Source of the DNA: Cyanobacteria bacterium M_surface_7_m2_037
Lineage (GTDB): Bacteria > Cyanobacteriota > Cyanobacteriia > PCC-6307 > Cyanobiaceae
Length of the DNA stretch: 6,375 nt
Reading direction: 5' to 3'
Assembly (NCBI GenBank): GCA_016882585.1
Contig: VGPP01000098.1
Location: 1-6,375 of the forward strand
Shown: positions 1 through 6,162 of the stretch, one piece after another
How the letters are laid out: each line of letters opens with the position of its first letter
How positions within the stretch are numbered: position 1 is the stretch's first letter
Notes under the pieces: generated by a model
What the model was told of the DNA's origin: nothing
Seen by the model: only the letters and a program-made list of their open reading frames with translations
Database searches by the model: none
Made by a program: the position numbers and the translations under genes

Positions 1-669
1 GTGAGCGAGTACACCGGCAAGCCGGTGCAGCTGGTGCCGCAACCGGTGAACTCCATCAATGAGGGCCTTGCTGCCATCGCCAGCGGCGCTGTCGATCTCT
101 CCTGCGGTGCCGGCTTCAGCTGGGGCCGTTCGATGTTTGTCGACTACTCCCTGCCCTTCGCCCTCAGCGGCACCCGCCTGATCACCCCGGCCGGCAACGA
201 CGGCACCCCTGCCGCCCTGCAGGGCAAAACCATCGGCGCGGTGAAGAACAGCCTTTCAGCCCACGCGATCGAGAAGACCGTCACCGGCGGCGAGCTGGCG
301 CTGTTTGAAAACCCCGCCGCAGCCCTTGAAGCCCTCAAGAACGGCGAAATTCAGTTCCTCGCGGGCGACAGCCTCTGGCTGCTCGCCAACCGCGCCGCGG
401 TGGATCCAAGCGGCAACGTGGCCCCCTCGGTGCCTTACAACCGCTCGGCCGTGGGCTGCGTAGTGCCTGAGAACAATTCCGGACTGCTCAACCTCAGCAA
501 CCTGGCGATTGCCAAGTTGATGCAGGCCTACATCAACGACGATCCCTCCGCCCTGCAGCGCATCAACCAGTGGGTGGGCCCCGGCAGCAGCGTGAATCTC
601 AGTCAAGACCTGATCAAGGCCTATTTCACCAACGTGCTGCTCACCGCCGCGCTGCTGAACCTGTCCTGA
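1..669 (+). CDS. grrP: GrrP-like orphan periplasmic substrate-binding protein (5' end cut off)
   Basis: This is the C-terminal 222 residues of a solute-binding protein of the amino-acid-binding (SBP_bac_3-like) fold. Seen: a segment near residues 28-60 (SGAVDLSCG, then SMFVDYSLPF) that fits the family pattern of a 'G-x-x-D' turn followed by 'vdFS-x-P'; LQGKTIGAVK near 73-82, the usual start of lobe 2; LKNGEIQFLAGD near 112-123; and VVPENNSGL near 154-162. Two cysteines (C35, C153) could pair outside the cytoplasm. The GTG at base 1 is probably an internal Val codon: no signal peptide is present and such proteins are normally longer, so the true start lies upstream of the window. The neighbours grrA and grrM make it the 'P' member of the GRRM system, an orphan binding protein with no ABC permease or ATPase beside it. 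The ligand is unknown; the modified GrrA peptide is one guess. Family assignment rests on fold-like motifs plus context. Confidence 0.82.
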   Translation: MSEYTGKPVQLVPQPVNSINEGLAAIASGAVDLSCGAGFSWGRSMFVDYSLPFALSGTRLITPAGNDGTPAALQGKTIGAVKNSLSAHAIEKTVTGGELALFENPAAALEALKNGEIQFLAGDSLWLLANRAAVDPSGNVAPSVPYNRSAVGCVVPENNSGLLNLSNLAIAKLMQAYINDDPSALQRINQWVGPGSSVNLSQDLIKAYFTNVLLTAALLNLS

Positions 670-708
670 GCCTCCAGCACTTCTGAATTCACCGCACCCA
701 CCACTGCC

Positions 709-1080
709 ATGGCACCCCGTTCCCTTTTGCAGCTGCTCACCCTCACCGCCGCTGCTGCGGTGTTCACTGAAACGGCACAGGCAGCTGTGTATCAAGCGCC
801 TGATCTAAGCAATCCACTCGAAAGCCGCATCCAGGCCCTGCGCGATGGCGCCTGGCAACCCCAACTGAGCGCTGGCAACGGCGAACTGCTGGCTCGCTAC
901 TGGGGCAATGGTGGTGGCCGCGCCTGGGGCAATGGCGGCGGTTGGCGCAATGGCGGTGGCTGGGGCAATGGCGCTCGCTACTACGGCGGCGGTGTGAACG
1001 TGAACCTGGGCTGGCCGAACGGCGGTTGGGGCAACGGCGGCTGGGGCAACGTGCTGCCCGGCAGCTTCATCAACTGGTGA
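709..1080 (+). CDS. grrA: GrrA, secreted Gly-rich repeat precursor peptide modified by radical SAM enzyme
   Basis: Small precursor of 123 residues. Residues 1-25 form a Sec-type signal peptide: one Arg, a hydrophobic stretch LLQLLTLTAAAAV, and a likely signal peptidase I site AQA|AVY after residue 25. There is no twin-arginine motif. Residues 26-63 are a non-repetitive leader-like segment (SNPLESRIQALRDGAW). Residues 64-114 are Gly/Trp/Asn-rich, with seven W-x-N triplets starting at W65, W73, W79, W85, W102, W107 and W112. The chain ends GSFINW. This layout matches the cyanobacterial rSAM-associated Gly-rich repeat family. Known: GrrM-type enzymes have been reported to form three-residue cyclophanes linking an aromatic ring to the side chain of the third residue; W-x-N fits that pattern. 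Inferred: up to seven crosslinks here. ATG 709 is chosen because it gives the signal peptide exactly at the N-terminus; no clear Shine-Dalgarno is visible. It lies 39 bases after grrP and overlaps grrM by four bases. Confidence 0.92.
   Translation: MAPRSLLQLLTLTAAAAVFTETAQAAVYQAPDLSNPLESRIQALRDGAWQPQLSAGNGELLARYWGNGGGRAWGNGGGWRNGGGWGNGARYYGGGVNVNLGWPNGGWGNGGWGNVLPGSFINW
901..1050 (+). repeat. Imperfect W-x-N-G-G coding repeat inside grrA, in two blocks
   Basis: Degenerate tandem units built on TGGGGCAAtGGCGG, each encoding Trp-x-Asn-Gly. Units start at bases 901, 925, 943 and 961 (block 1) and at 1012, 1027 and 1042 (block 2). Block 1 uses AAT for Asn in all four units; block 2 uses AAC in all three. 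The blocks are separated by a non-repeat linker encoding ARYYGGGVNVNLG. Unit spacing in block 1 is 24, 18 and 18 bases; in block 2 it is 15 and 15 bases. All spacings are multiples of three, so the frame is kept. Confidence 0.85.
1077..1080 (+). other. GTGA start-stop overlap coupling grrA to grrM
   Basis: The last base of the grrA Trp codon plus its TGA stop form GTGA, whose GTG is the in-frame start of grrM. No purine-rich Shine-Dalgarno stands at the usual distance upstream, which fits start-up by ribosomes that have just finished grrA. It would tie enzyme output to precursor output. Confidence 0.75.
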
Positions 1081-2270
1081 TCAGCGGCGAGATCACGGCA
1101 ACCGGCTCCGCTCATGCCGATCTCGAGCTGAGCCGGTTCGGCCCCATCGGGCTGGTGGTGGTGCAATCCACCTCCCTCTGCAATCTCGACTGCGATTACT
1201 GCTATCTGCCAGATCGCCAGAAGCGGCGGGTGTTCGATCTGGAGCTGCTGCCACTGCTGTTGCAGCGGATCCTGGAGAGCCCCTTCTGCGGGCCTCAGCT
1301 GTCGCTGGTGTGGCACGCCGGTGAGCCGCTCACGCTCCCCTGCAGCTACTACGACGAAGCCACGGCGATCATCGAACGCTGCGTGCAGGAGTTCACCGGC
1401 GGTGCCGTGGTGATCGAGCAGCACGTGCAAACCAACGGCACGCTGATCAACAACGACTGGTGCGACTGCTTCCAACGCAACGGCATCGTGGTGGGCGTGA
1501 GCGTGGATGGACCGGCCGCCATCCACGACGCCCATCGTCGCTTTCGCAATGGCAACGCCTCCCATCACCTCACGATGCGGGGGATCGAGGCTCTCAAGCG
1601 CCACGGCATCCCCTGCCATGTGATCGCCGTGGTGACGGCCGCCGCGATGGAGCAACCCGAGTCGATGTATCGCTTCTTCCGCGACAACGGCATCACCTCG
1701 GTGGGCTTCAACGTGGAGGAGCAGGAGGGCGTGCACACCAGCTCCTCGATGCAGGGGAGCGAGCAGGAGGAGCGCTACCGCCAGTTCCTCACCCGCTTCT
1801 GGCAACTGAGCGAAGCCGATGGCCACCCGCTGATGCTGCGCGAGTTTCAGCAGGTGATCGATCTGATCCAGCGCAACCGCCGCCTCAACCAGAACGAACT
1901 CAACCGCCCTTATTCCATCCTCAGCGTGGATTGGCAGGGCAATTTCTCCACCTTCGATCCCGAGCTGCTGTCGGTGAGCAGCGAGCGCTACGGCAGCTTC
2001 AACCTGGGCAACATCCGCACCACCAGCCTGATGGAAGCGGCCCGCAGCCCCCGCTTCCAGCAACTCTGGGGCGACGTGACCTCCGGCATGGCGCGTTGTC
2101 AGAGCAGTTGCGATTACTACGGCCTCTGCGGAGGCGGCATGGGCAGCAACAAGTTCTGGGAACACGGCACCCTCGATTGCAGCGAAACCAGCGCCTGCCG
2201 TTTCCGCACCCAGATCCCTGTGCAGGTGCTGCTCGATCGCTTTGAAGCTGCACCACCGGCCGGCAGCTGA
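1077..2270 (+). CDS. grrM: GrrM, radical SAM/SPASM peptide-modifying enzyme
   Basis: Predicted cytosolic radical SAM maturase of 397 residues acting on GrrA. The CxxxCxxC site for the SAM-binding 4Fe-4S cluster is C35, C39, C42 (CNLDCDYC), preceded by a beta-strand GLVVVQSTSL. HAGEP at 80-84 fits the GGEP-type SAM-binding motif; VQTNGTLIN and VSVDGP are typical of SPASM peptide maturases. The C-terminal SPASM-like domain has C341, C345, C351, C368 and C374 (C-x3-C-x5-C-x16-C-x5-C), expected to hold auxiliary clusters. Start choice: the reading frame is open back into grrA, but GTG 1077 is the only credible start there, gives a short N-terminus before the core, and overlaps the grrA stop as GTGA, as in coupled gene pairs. 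A TTG at 942 would add 45 Arg/Gln-rich residues that are a frame shadow of grrA. Known members of this family have been reported to form three-residue cyclophanes on aromatic-x-x motifs; the exact chemistry here is inferred. Confidence 0.93.
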   Translation: MISGEITATGSAHADLELSRFGPIGLVVVQSTSLCNLDCDYCYLPDRQKRRVFDLELLPLLLQRILESPFCGPQLSLVWHAGEPLTLPCSYYDEATAIIERCVQEFTGGAVVIEQHVQTNGTLINNDWCDCFQRNGIVVGVSVDGPAAIHDAHRRFRNGNASHHLTMRGIEALKRHGIPCHVIAVVTAAAMEQPESMYRFFRDNGITSVGFNVEEQEGVHTSSSMQGSEQEERYRQFLTRFWQLSEADGHPLMLREFQQVIDLIQRNRRLNQNELNRPYSILSVDWQGNFSTFDPELLSVSSERYGSFNLGNIRTTSLMEAARSPRFQQLWGDVTSGMARCQSSCDYYGLCGGGMGSNKFWEHGTLDCSETSACRFRTQIPVQVLLDRFEAAPPAGS

Positions 2271-2271
2271 G

Positions 2272-3315
2272 ATGAGGCTCAATCTCGATGCCCTGATCCG
2301 GCTGCTGCTGCTGGCGGCGCTTGGGATGGCCTGCGCCCTGATCCTGCAACCCTTCGCCGAGATCGTGCTGTGGGCCGGGCTGCTCGCAGTGATTCTCAAA
2401 CCGCTGCAGCTCTGGCTGCAGCAGCACCTGCGGCTGGGGCGTTGGTGGTCGGCGGGAGTGCTGATGCTGGCGGGCCTGCTGGTGCTGCTCGGCCCGGTTG
2501 GAGCCCTGGCAGCGGCGCTGCTGAGCAACGTGAGTGAACTGGTGGAGCTGGTGCGCCACGGCAAAGCGGCCCTGCCCCAGCCCCCTCCACTGCTGCTGAA
2601 CCTTCCGGTGATCGGTTCTGCCATCAAGCCGGTCTGGCACGGCTTGATCAGCGATCTGCACGGCCTGCTGCGCAGCCACTCAGACACGCTCACCACCGTG
2701 ATGACGCGGGTGCTGGAGACCACCCTGGCCCAAGGGCTCGGCTTTCTGCGGCTGCTGTTGAGCCTGCTCGTAGCGGCCTTGATGCTGGTGTATTCCGAGC
2801 CTTTGCTGCTGCGGCTGCGCAGGCTGCTGCATCGCCTCGCCCCGGAGCACGCCGAAACGGTTCAGCAGATCACGGCCACCACCGTGCGCAACGTGTCGCG
2901 CGGGGTGGTGGGGGTGGCCTTCCTGCAGTCGCTGTTGATTGGCCTGGGCCTGATCGCGGCCGATGTGCCCTGGTCGGGCCTGCTCACCCTGGTGGCCCTG
3001 ATCCTGTGCCTGATGCAGATCGGGCCGCTGCCGGTGGTGCTGGTGGCCCTGGTGATGGCCTGGAGCCATCTGCCGCCGCTGATGGCGTTGCTGCTCACGC
3101 TCTGGCTGCTGGCCGCCACCCTGCTGGAGCACCTGCTCAAACCGCTGCTGATGGCCCGTGGCTTGCCGGTGCCGATGCTGGTGATCCTGGTGGGCGTGCT
3201 GGGAGGCACGCTCAAAGCCGGCTTGGCAGGCCTGTTCCTTGGGCCGGTGCTGCTGTCGCTGGGTTATCACTTTGTGCGCCTCTGGGTGGGCACCAGCGCA
3301 CAACCCGCCCCCTAA
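2272..3315 (+). CDS. AI-2E family (UPF0118/PerM-like) multi-pass membrane protein
   Basis: Inner-membrane protein of 347 residues, the usual length for the AI-2E/UPF0118 family (YdiK, PerM, TqsA relatives). Roughly eight hydrophobic segments: about 9-26, 29-43, 58-84, 154-174, 209-230, 235-262, 266-290 and 301-333. The long soluble stretch at about 85-153, between segments 3 and 4, is typical of the family. Family-like signatures are the N-terminal PFAEIVLWAGLLAVILKPL, LMLVYSEPLL in segment 4, and the C-terminal GVLGGTLKAGLAGLFLGPVLL. ATG 2272 is one base after the grrM stop (TGAGATG); a TTG at 2242 in the same frame would overlap grrM by 29 bases and add polar residues, so I reject it. Family members are described as exporters of autoinducer-2 or as Na+/H+ antiporter-like proteins; most have no known substrate. 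Its position directly after grrM makes co-transcription likely, but a role in GrrA export is only a guess, since GrrA has its own signal peptide. Confidence 0.88.
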   Translation: MRLNLDALIRLLLLAALGMACALILQPFAEIVLWAGLLAVILKPLQLWLQQHLRLGRWWSAGVLMLAGLLVLLGPVGALAAALLSNVSELVELVRHGKAALPQPPPLLLNLPVIGSAIKPVWHGLISDLHGLLRSHSDTLTTVMTRVLETTLAQGLGFLRLLLSLLVAALMLVYSEPLLLRLRRLLHRLAPEHAETVQQITATTVRNVSRGVVGVAFLQSLLIGLGLIAADVPWSGLLTLVALILCLMQIGPLPVVLVALVMAWSHLPPLMALLLTLWLLAATLLEHLLKPLLMARGLPVPMLVILVGVLGGTLKAGLAGLFLGPVLLSLGYHFVRLWVGTSAQPAP

Positions 3316-3320
3316 AGTTG

Positions 3321-3572
3321 ATGTCTCACGCCGATCGCCGCCAGCGCATCCACGAACTGGTGGTCGCCCTGATCCACCAGCAAAGCGAACTCGATCTGCT
3401 CGATGGCGATCACACCGGCAGCCTGGCCGCCGCCCAGGGCAACCCCGCCGGCTGGCTCGAGCGCAACCGGCGCGTGGTGCAGCGCTATCAGGCGCTGGTG
3501 CGATCAGCCGTCACCCTCGATGCCCTGGTGGATCAGGAAGTGGGGGGAGAGGCGCCAACCAAGAAGCTCTGA
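3321..3572 (+). CDS. Small hypothetical protein, 83 residues
   Basis: I do not recognise a named family. The protein has no signal peptide or membrane segment and looks soluble and mostly helical: helix about 5-27 (ADRRQRIHELVVALIHQQSE), a Gly/Asp-rich turn LLDGDHTGSLAAAQGNPAG, then helix about 45-73 with charged residues (WLERNRRVVQRYQALVR), and a polar tail ending KKL. It starts five bases after the AI-2E gene stops and ends 27 bases before the GH116 gene, so it sits inside a run of same-strand genes. ATG 3321 is preferred over TTG 3318 and over longer upstream frames, which only shadow the AI-2E gene. No strong Shine-Dalgarno is visible (AAAG, 4 bases upstream). Coding character is supported by GC-rich third positions like the neighbours' and by exact fit in the gap. 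The paired-helix pattern could suit a small oligomer or adaptor, but nothing visible fixes a function. Confidence 0.72.
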   Translation: MSHADRRQRIHELVVALIHQQSELDLLDGDHTGSLAAAQGNPAGWLERNRRVVQRYQALVRSAVTLDALVDQEVGGEAPTKKL

Positions 3573-3599
3573 CAAGCTGGCGGCACCTTCTGCTGCCCC

Positions 3600-6110
3600 A
3601 TGGCGCGCTTCGGCCTGTCTGCCCTGAAATCTCTGCTGCGTCGCCAGGGGCTGGGCCGCGCCACCACATCCAACTGGCAGCCACCACAGGCCAGCTGGAG
3701 CCGCCCCCTGGGGCTCGGCTGGCAGAAGCCCTACACCGTTCGCTACGCGAGCAACCTCGACGACGGCCCCAACCACGGCATGCCCCTGGGGGGCTTTGGC
3801 GCCGGCTGCATCGGGCGCGCACCAGATGGCAATTTCAACCTCTGGCACCTCGATGGCGGTGAGCACTGGTTCGGCGTGCTGCCCGACTGCCAGTTCGCCC
3901 TGTTTGAGAGCAACGGCAAGCAGAGCCGCGCCCATGCCCTGGCGGTGAAGCCGGAGCGCGATGCCTCCCGCCCTGAGGCGGCTGAGCCCTTGCCGAGCTG
4001 GAACTGGTATCCCGCCAGCAGCCCCGATCGCACCACCGGCACCTATGCAGCGCGCTATCCCCTCAGCTGGACCCAGTACCAGGGCGTTTACGACGCGGAG
4101 GTGAGCTGCCAGGCCTTCAGCCCGATCCTGCCAGGCAACTACCAGCAAACCAGCTACCCACTGGCGGTGTTTGTGTGGACCCTGCGCAACCCCACCCGCA
4201 AACCGCTCGATCTCTCGCTGCTGCTCAGCTGGCGCAACACCACCGGCTGGTTCACCAACACCGATTCCTCCGCCGAGGTGCACTTCCGCGATGACGGCAG
4301 CCCGGAGCACAACTACGCCCCGGCGATCGGCAAGAGCGAAGGGCATCGCAACCGCTGGGTCGACGATGGCTCCCTGAAAGGCGTGCTGCTCGAAGGAGAC
4401 ATCTCCCAACCGGTTGCCGAAGGTGAAGGCCAGTGGTGCATCGCCACCACGCAGCAGCCCGGGGTTCGCATCCAGCGCTGCAGCCGCTGGAATCCCCACG
4501 GCGATGGCAGCGAGATCTGGGGGAGCTTCAGCCGCGATGGCTCCATCCCCGACAGCAACAACGACCGCCGCAGTGGTGCCGCTGATCCCGCCAGTGCGGC
4601 CCTGGCGGTGCAGTGCCGGCTCGAGCCGGGCCAGAGCATCGAGATCCCGGTGGTGATCAGCTGGGATCTGCCCGTGACGGCCTTCGCCACGGGTACCAGC
4701 GCCCTGCGCCGCTACACCGATTTCTTCGGCGCCAATGGCATCAATGCCGCCGCCATCGCCGCCGAGGGCCTGCGCGACTGGCGCAGCTGGCGTGATCAGA
4801 TCGAGGCCTGGCAGCAGCCGGTGCTTGAGCGCAGCGATCTACCCGAGCCGCTGCGGATGGCCCTGTTCAACGAGCTCTACGACCTCTGCAGCGGCGGCAG
4901 CCTCTGGAGCGCAGCCTCCAGGGAAGATCCCTACGGCCGCTTCGGCGTGCTCGAGTGCCTCGACTACGCCTGGTACGAAAGCCTCGATGTGCGCCTCTAC
5001 GGCTCACTGGCGCTGCTGCAGCTCTGGCCCGAGCTCGACAAGGCCGTGCTGCGCAGCTTTGCCCGAGCCATTCCCGCCGCCGATGCCACTCCTCGGCCGA
5101 TTGGTTGGTACTTCACCCAGGGCAAAGGGCGGGTGGAAGCGGCCCGCAAGGTGAAGGGCGCCACCCCCCACGACCTGGGCGCGCCGAACGAGCGGCCCTG
5201 GGATGCCACCAACTACACCGCTTATCAAGACTGCAACCTCTGGAAAGACCTGGCCAGCGACTACGTGCTGCAGGTGTGGCGCACCTTCAAGCTGGCGCCC
5301 AACGGCGAAGACATCAACTTCCTGGCGGAGTGCTGGCCAGCGGCCGTGGAAGCCCTGCACTACCTGAAAACCTTTGACGCCAACAACGACGGCCTACCCG
5401 ACAACGGCGGCGCACCCGATCAAACCTTCGACGACTGGCCGCTCAAAGGGGTGAGTGCTTACTGCGGCGCCCTCTGGATCGCTGCGCTGGAAGCCGCATT
5501 GGCCATCGCCCAGCAACTGCAGCTGCAAACGGGGCTCGATACCGCCAATGAACAGCGCACCTTCAGCAGCTGGCTGGAGCAATCGCGCGCCAACTTCGAC
5601 ACGCTGCTCTGGAACGGCGAGTACTACGACATCGATGCCGAAAGCGGCACACCGGTGGTGATGGCCGATCAGCTCTGCGGTGATTTCTATGCCCGCCTGC
5701 TGGGGCTGCCTGCCGTGGTGAGCGAAACCAACAGCCTCAGCACCCTCAAGGCGGTGAAGGAAGCCTGCTTTGAAGCCTTTGAAGGCGGCGAGCTCGGCGT
5801 GGCCAATGGGCTGCGGCGCGACGGCACCCCCCTCGATCCCAACGGCACCCACCCGCTCGAGGTGTGGACCGGCATCAACTTCGGCATCGCCAGCTACTAC
5901 CGCCTGATGGGCGACACCCCCACCGCCCTGGCGATCACCTCGGCCGTGGTGAACCAGGTGTATGTCGGCGGTCTGCAGTTCCGCACCCCCGAAGCGATCA
6001 CGGCGGTGAACACCTTCCGCGCCTGCCACTACCTCCGGGCCATGGCGATCTGGGGGGTGTGGGCCACTCACACCAACTGGCAGCCCATTCCAGGTGCGGA
6101 GCGAAGCTGA
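3600..6110 (+). CDS. GH116 family glycosidase (GBA2-like beta-glucosidase/glucosylceramidase)
   Basis: Full-length glycoside hydrolase of 836 residues, in the size range of bacterial GH116 enzymes and somewhat shorter than human GBA2. The N-terminal GH116N beta-sandwich domain covers about residues 45-370 and opens with the hallmark GMPLGGFGAGCIGR at 60-73. The C-terminal alpha-barrel domain (DUF608/PF04685) covers about 410-830. Likely nucleophile is E452 in FGVLECLDY, matching YLEG in GBA2. Likely acid/base is D611 in DQTFDDW (607-613), aligned from memory to the GBA2 DQTYDGW motif. Other matches are PHDLGAP near 523, NDGLPDNGG just before the acid/base, SAYCGALWIAALEA, VMADQLCG, LEVWTGINFG (E754) and FRTPEA. 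No signal peptide is visible, so it is probably cytosolic or membrane-peripheral. The family cleaves beta-glucosides, including glucosylceramide, or beta-xylosides; the substrate here is unknown, and cyanobacterial glucolipids or glucosides are possible. ATG 3600 is chosen as the first start after the upstream gene; no clear Shine-Dalgarno. Confidence 0.93.
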   Translation: MARFGLSALKSLLRRQGLGRATTSNWQPPQASWSRPLGLGWQKPYTVRYASNLDDGPNHGMPLGGFGAGCIGRAPDGNFNLWHLDGGEHWFGVLPDCQFALFESNGKQSRAHALAVKPERDASRPEAAEPLPSWNWYPASSPDRTTGTYAARYPLSWTQYQGVYDAEVSCQAFSPILPGNYQQTSYPLAVFVWTLRNPTRKPLDLSLLLSWRNTTGWFTNTDSSAEVHFRDDGSPEHNYAPAIGKSEGHRNRWVDDGSLKGVLLEGDISQPVAEGEGQWCIATTQQPGVRIQRCSRWNPHGDGSEIWGSFSRDGSIPDSNNDRRSGAADPASAALAVQCRLEPGQSIEIPVVISWDLPVTAFATGTSALRRYTDFFGANGINAAAIAAEGLRDWRSWRDQIEAWQQPVLERSDLPEPLRMALFNELYDLCSGGSLWSAASREDPYGRFGVLECLDYAWYESLDVRLYGSLALLQLWPELDKAVLRSFARAIPAADATPRPIGWYFTQGKGRVEAARKVKGATPHDLGAPNERPWDATNYTAYQDCNLWKDLASDYVLQVWRTFKLAPNGEDINFLAECWPAAVEALHYLKTFDANNDGLPDNGGAPDQTFDDWPLKGVSAYCGALWIAALEAALAIAQQLQLQTGLDTANEQRTFSSWLEQSRANFDTLLWNGEYYDIDAESGTPVVMADQLCGDFYARLLGLPAVVSETNSLSTLKAVKEACFEAFEGGELGVANGLRRDGTPLDPNGTHPLEVWTGINFGIASYYRLMGDTPTALAITSAVVNQVYVGGLQFRTPEAITAVNTFRACHYLRAMAIWGVWATHTNWQPIPGAERS

Positions 6111-6131
6111 AAACCAACACAACACAAAACG

Positions 6132-6149
6132 CGTACCATTAGCGGTACG
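6132..6149 (+). promoter_or_regulatory. Inverted repeat, likely YefM-type operator with overlapping promoter
   Basis: CGTACC (6132-6137) and GGTACG (6144-6149) form a perfect 6-base inverted repeat around the spacer ATTAGC. Each arm contains GTAC, and the two GTAC cores are 12 bases apart centre to centre. E. coli YefM-YoeB binds paired sites with TGTACA cores at similar spacing, so self-repression by the downstream antitoxin/toxin complex is the natural reading. TACCAT at 6134-6139 could be a weak -10 box overlapped by the site. No T-run follows, so it is not an intrinsic terminator. Confidence 0.6.
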
Positions 6150-6162
6150 AGCCTGAGGGCGG

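Noticed and set aside
942..1076. Upstream extension of grrM from a TTG start inside the grrA repeat
   Set aside because: The added residues are an out-of-frame reading of the Gly/Trp repeat, rich in Arg, Gln and Leu. GTG 1077 gives a normal N-terminus.
2242..2271. TTG start for the AI-2E protein overlapping the end of grrM
   Set aside because: It would add ten polar residues ahead of a well-placed ATG at 2272, with no supporting ribosome site.
981..2723. Long open frame of 580 codons on the - strand, antisense to grrA/grrM and the AI-2E gene
   Set aside because: Its translation is low-complexity (His/Ala/Val- and Arg/Ser-rich) with no recognisable motif. It mirrors the codon bias of grrM on the other strand, as is common in GC-rich genes.
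3006..3320. Long N-terminal extension of the 83-residue protein
   Set aside because: The extension is a Gly/Ala/Asp-rich frame shadow of the AI-2E gene; ATG 3321 fits the gap between genes.
3504..4499. 331-codon open frame on the - strand within the GH116 gene
   Set aside because: It is a Gly/Ala/Val-rich shadow of a strongly supported GH116 reading frame and has no recognisable domain.
6132..6149. Intrinsic terminator for the GH116 gene
   Set aside because: The inverted repeat has only 6-base arms and no T-run follows; its position just before the antitoxin fits an operator better.
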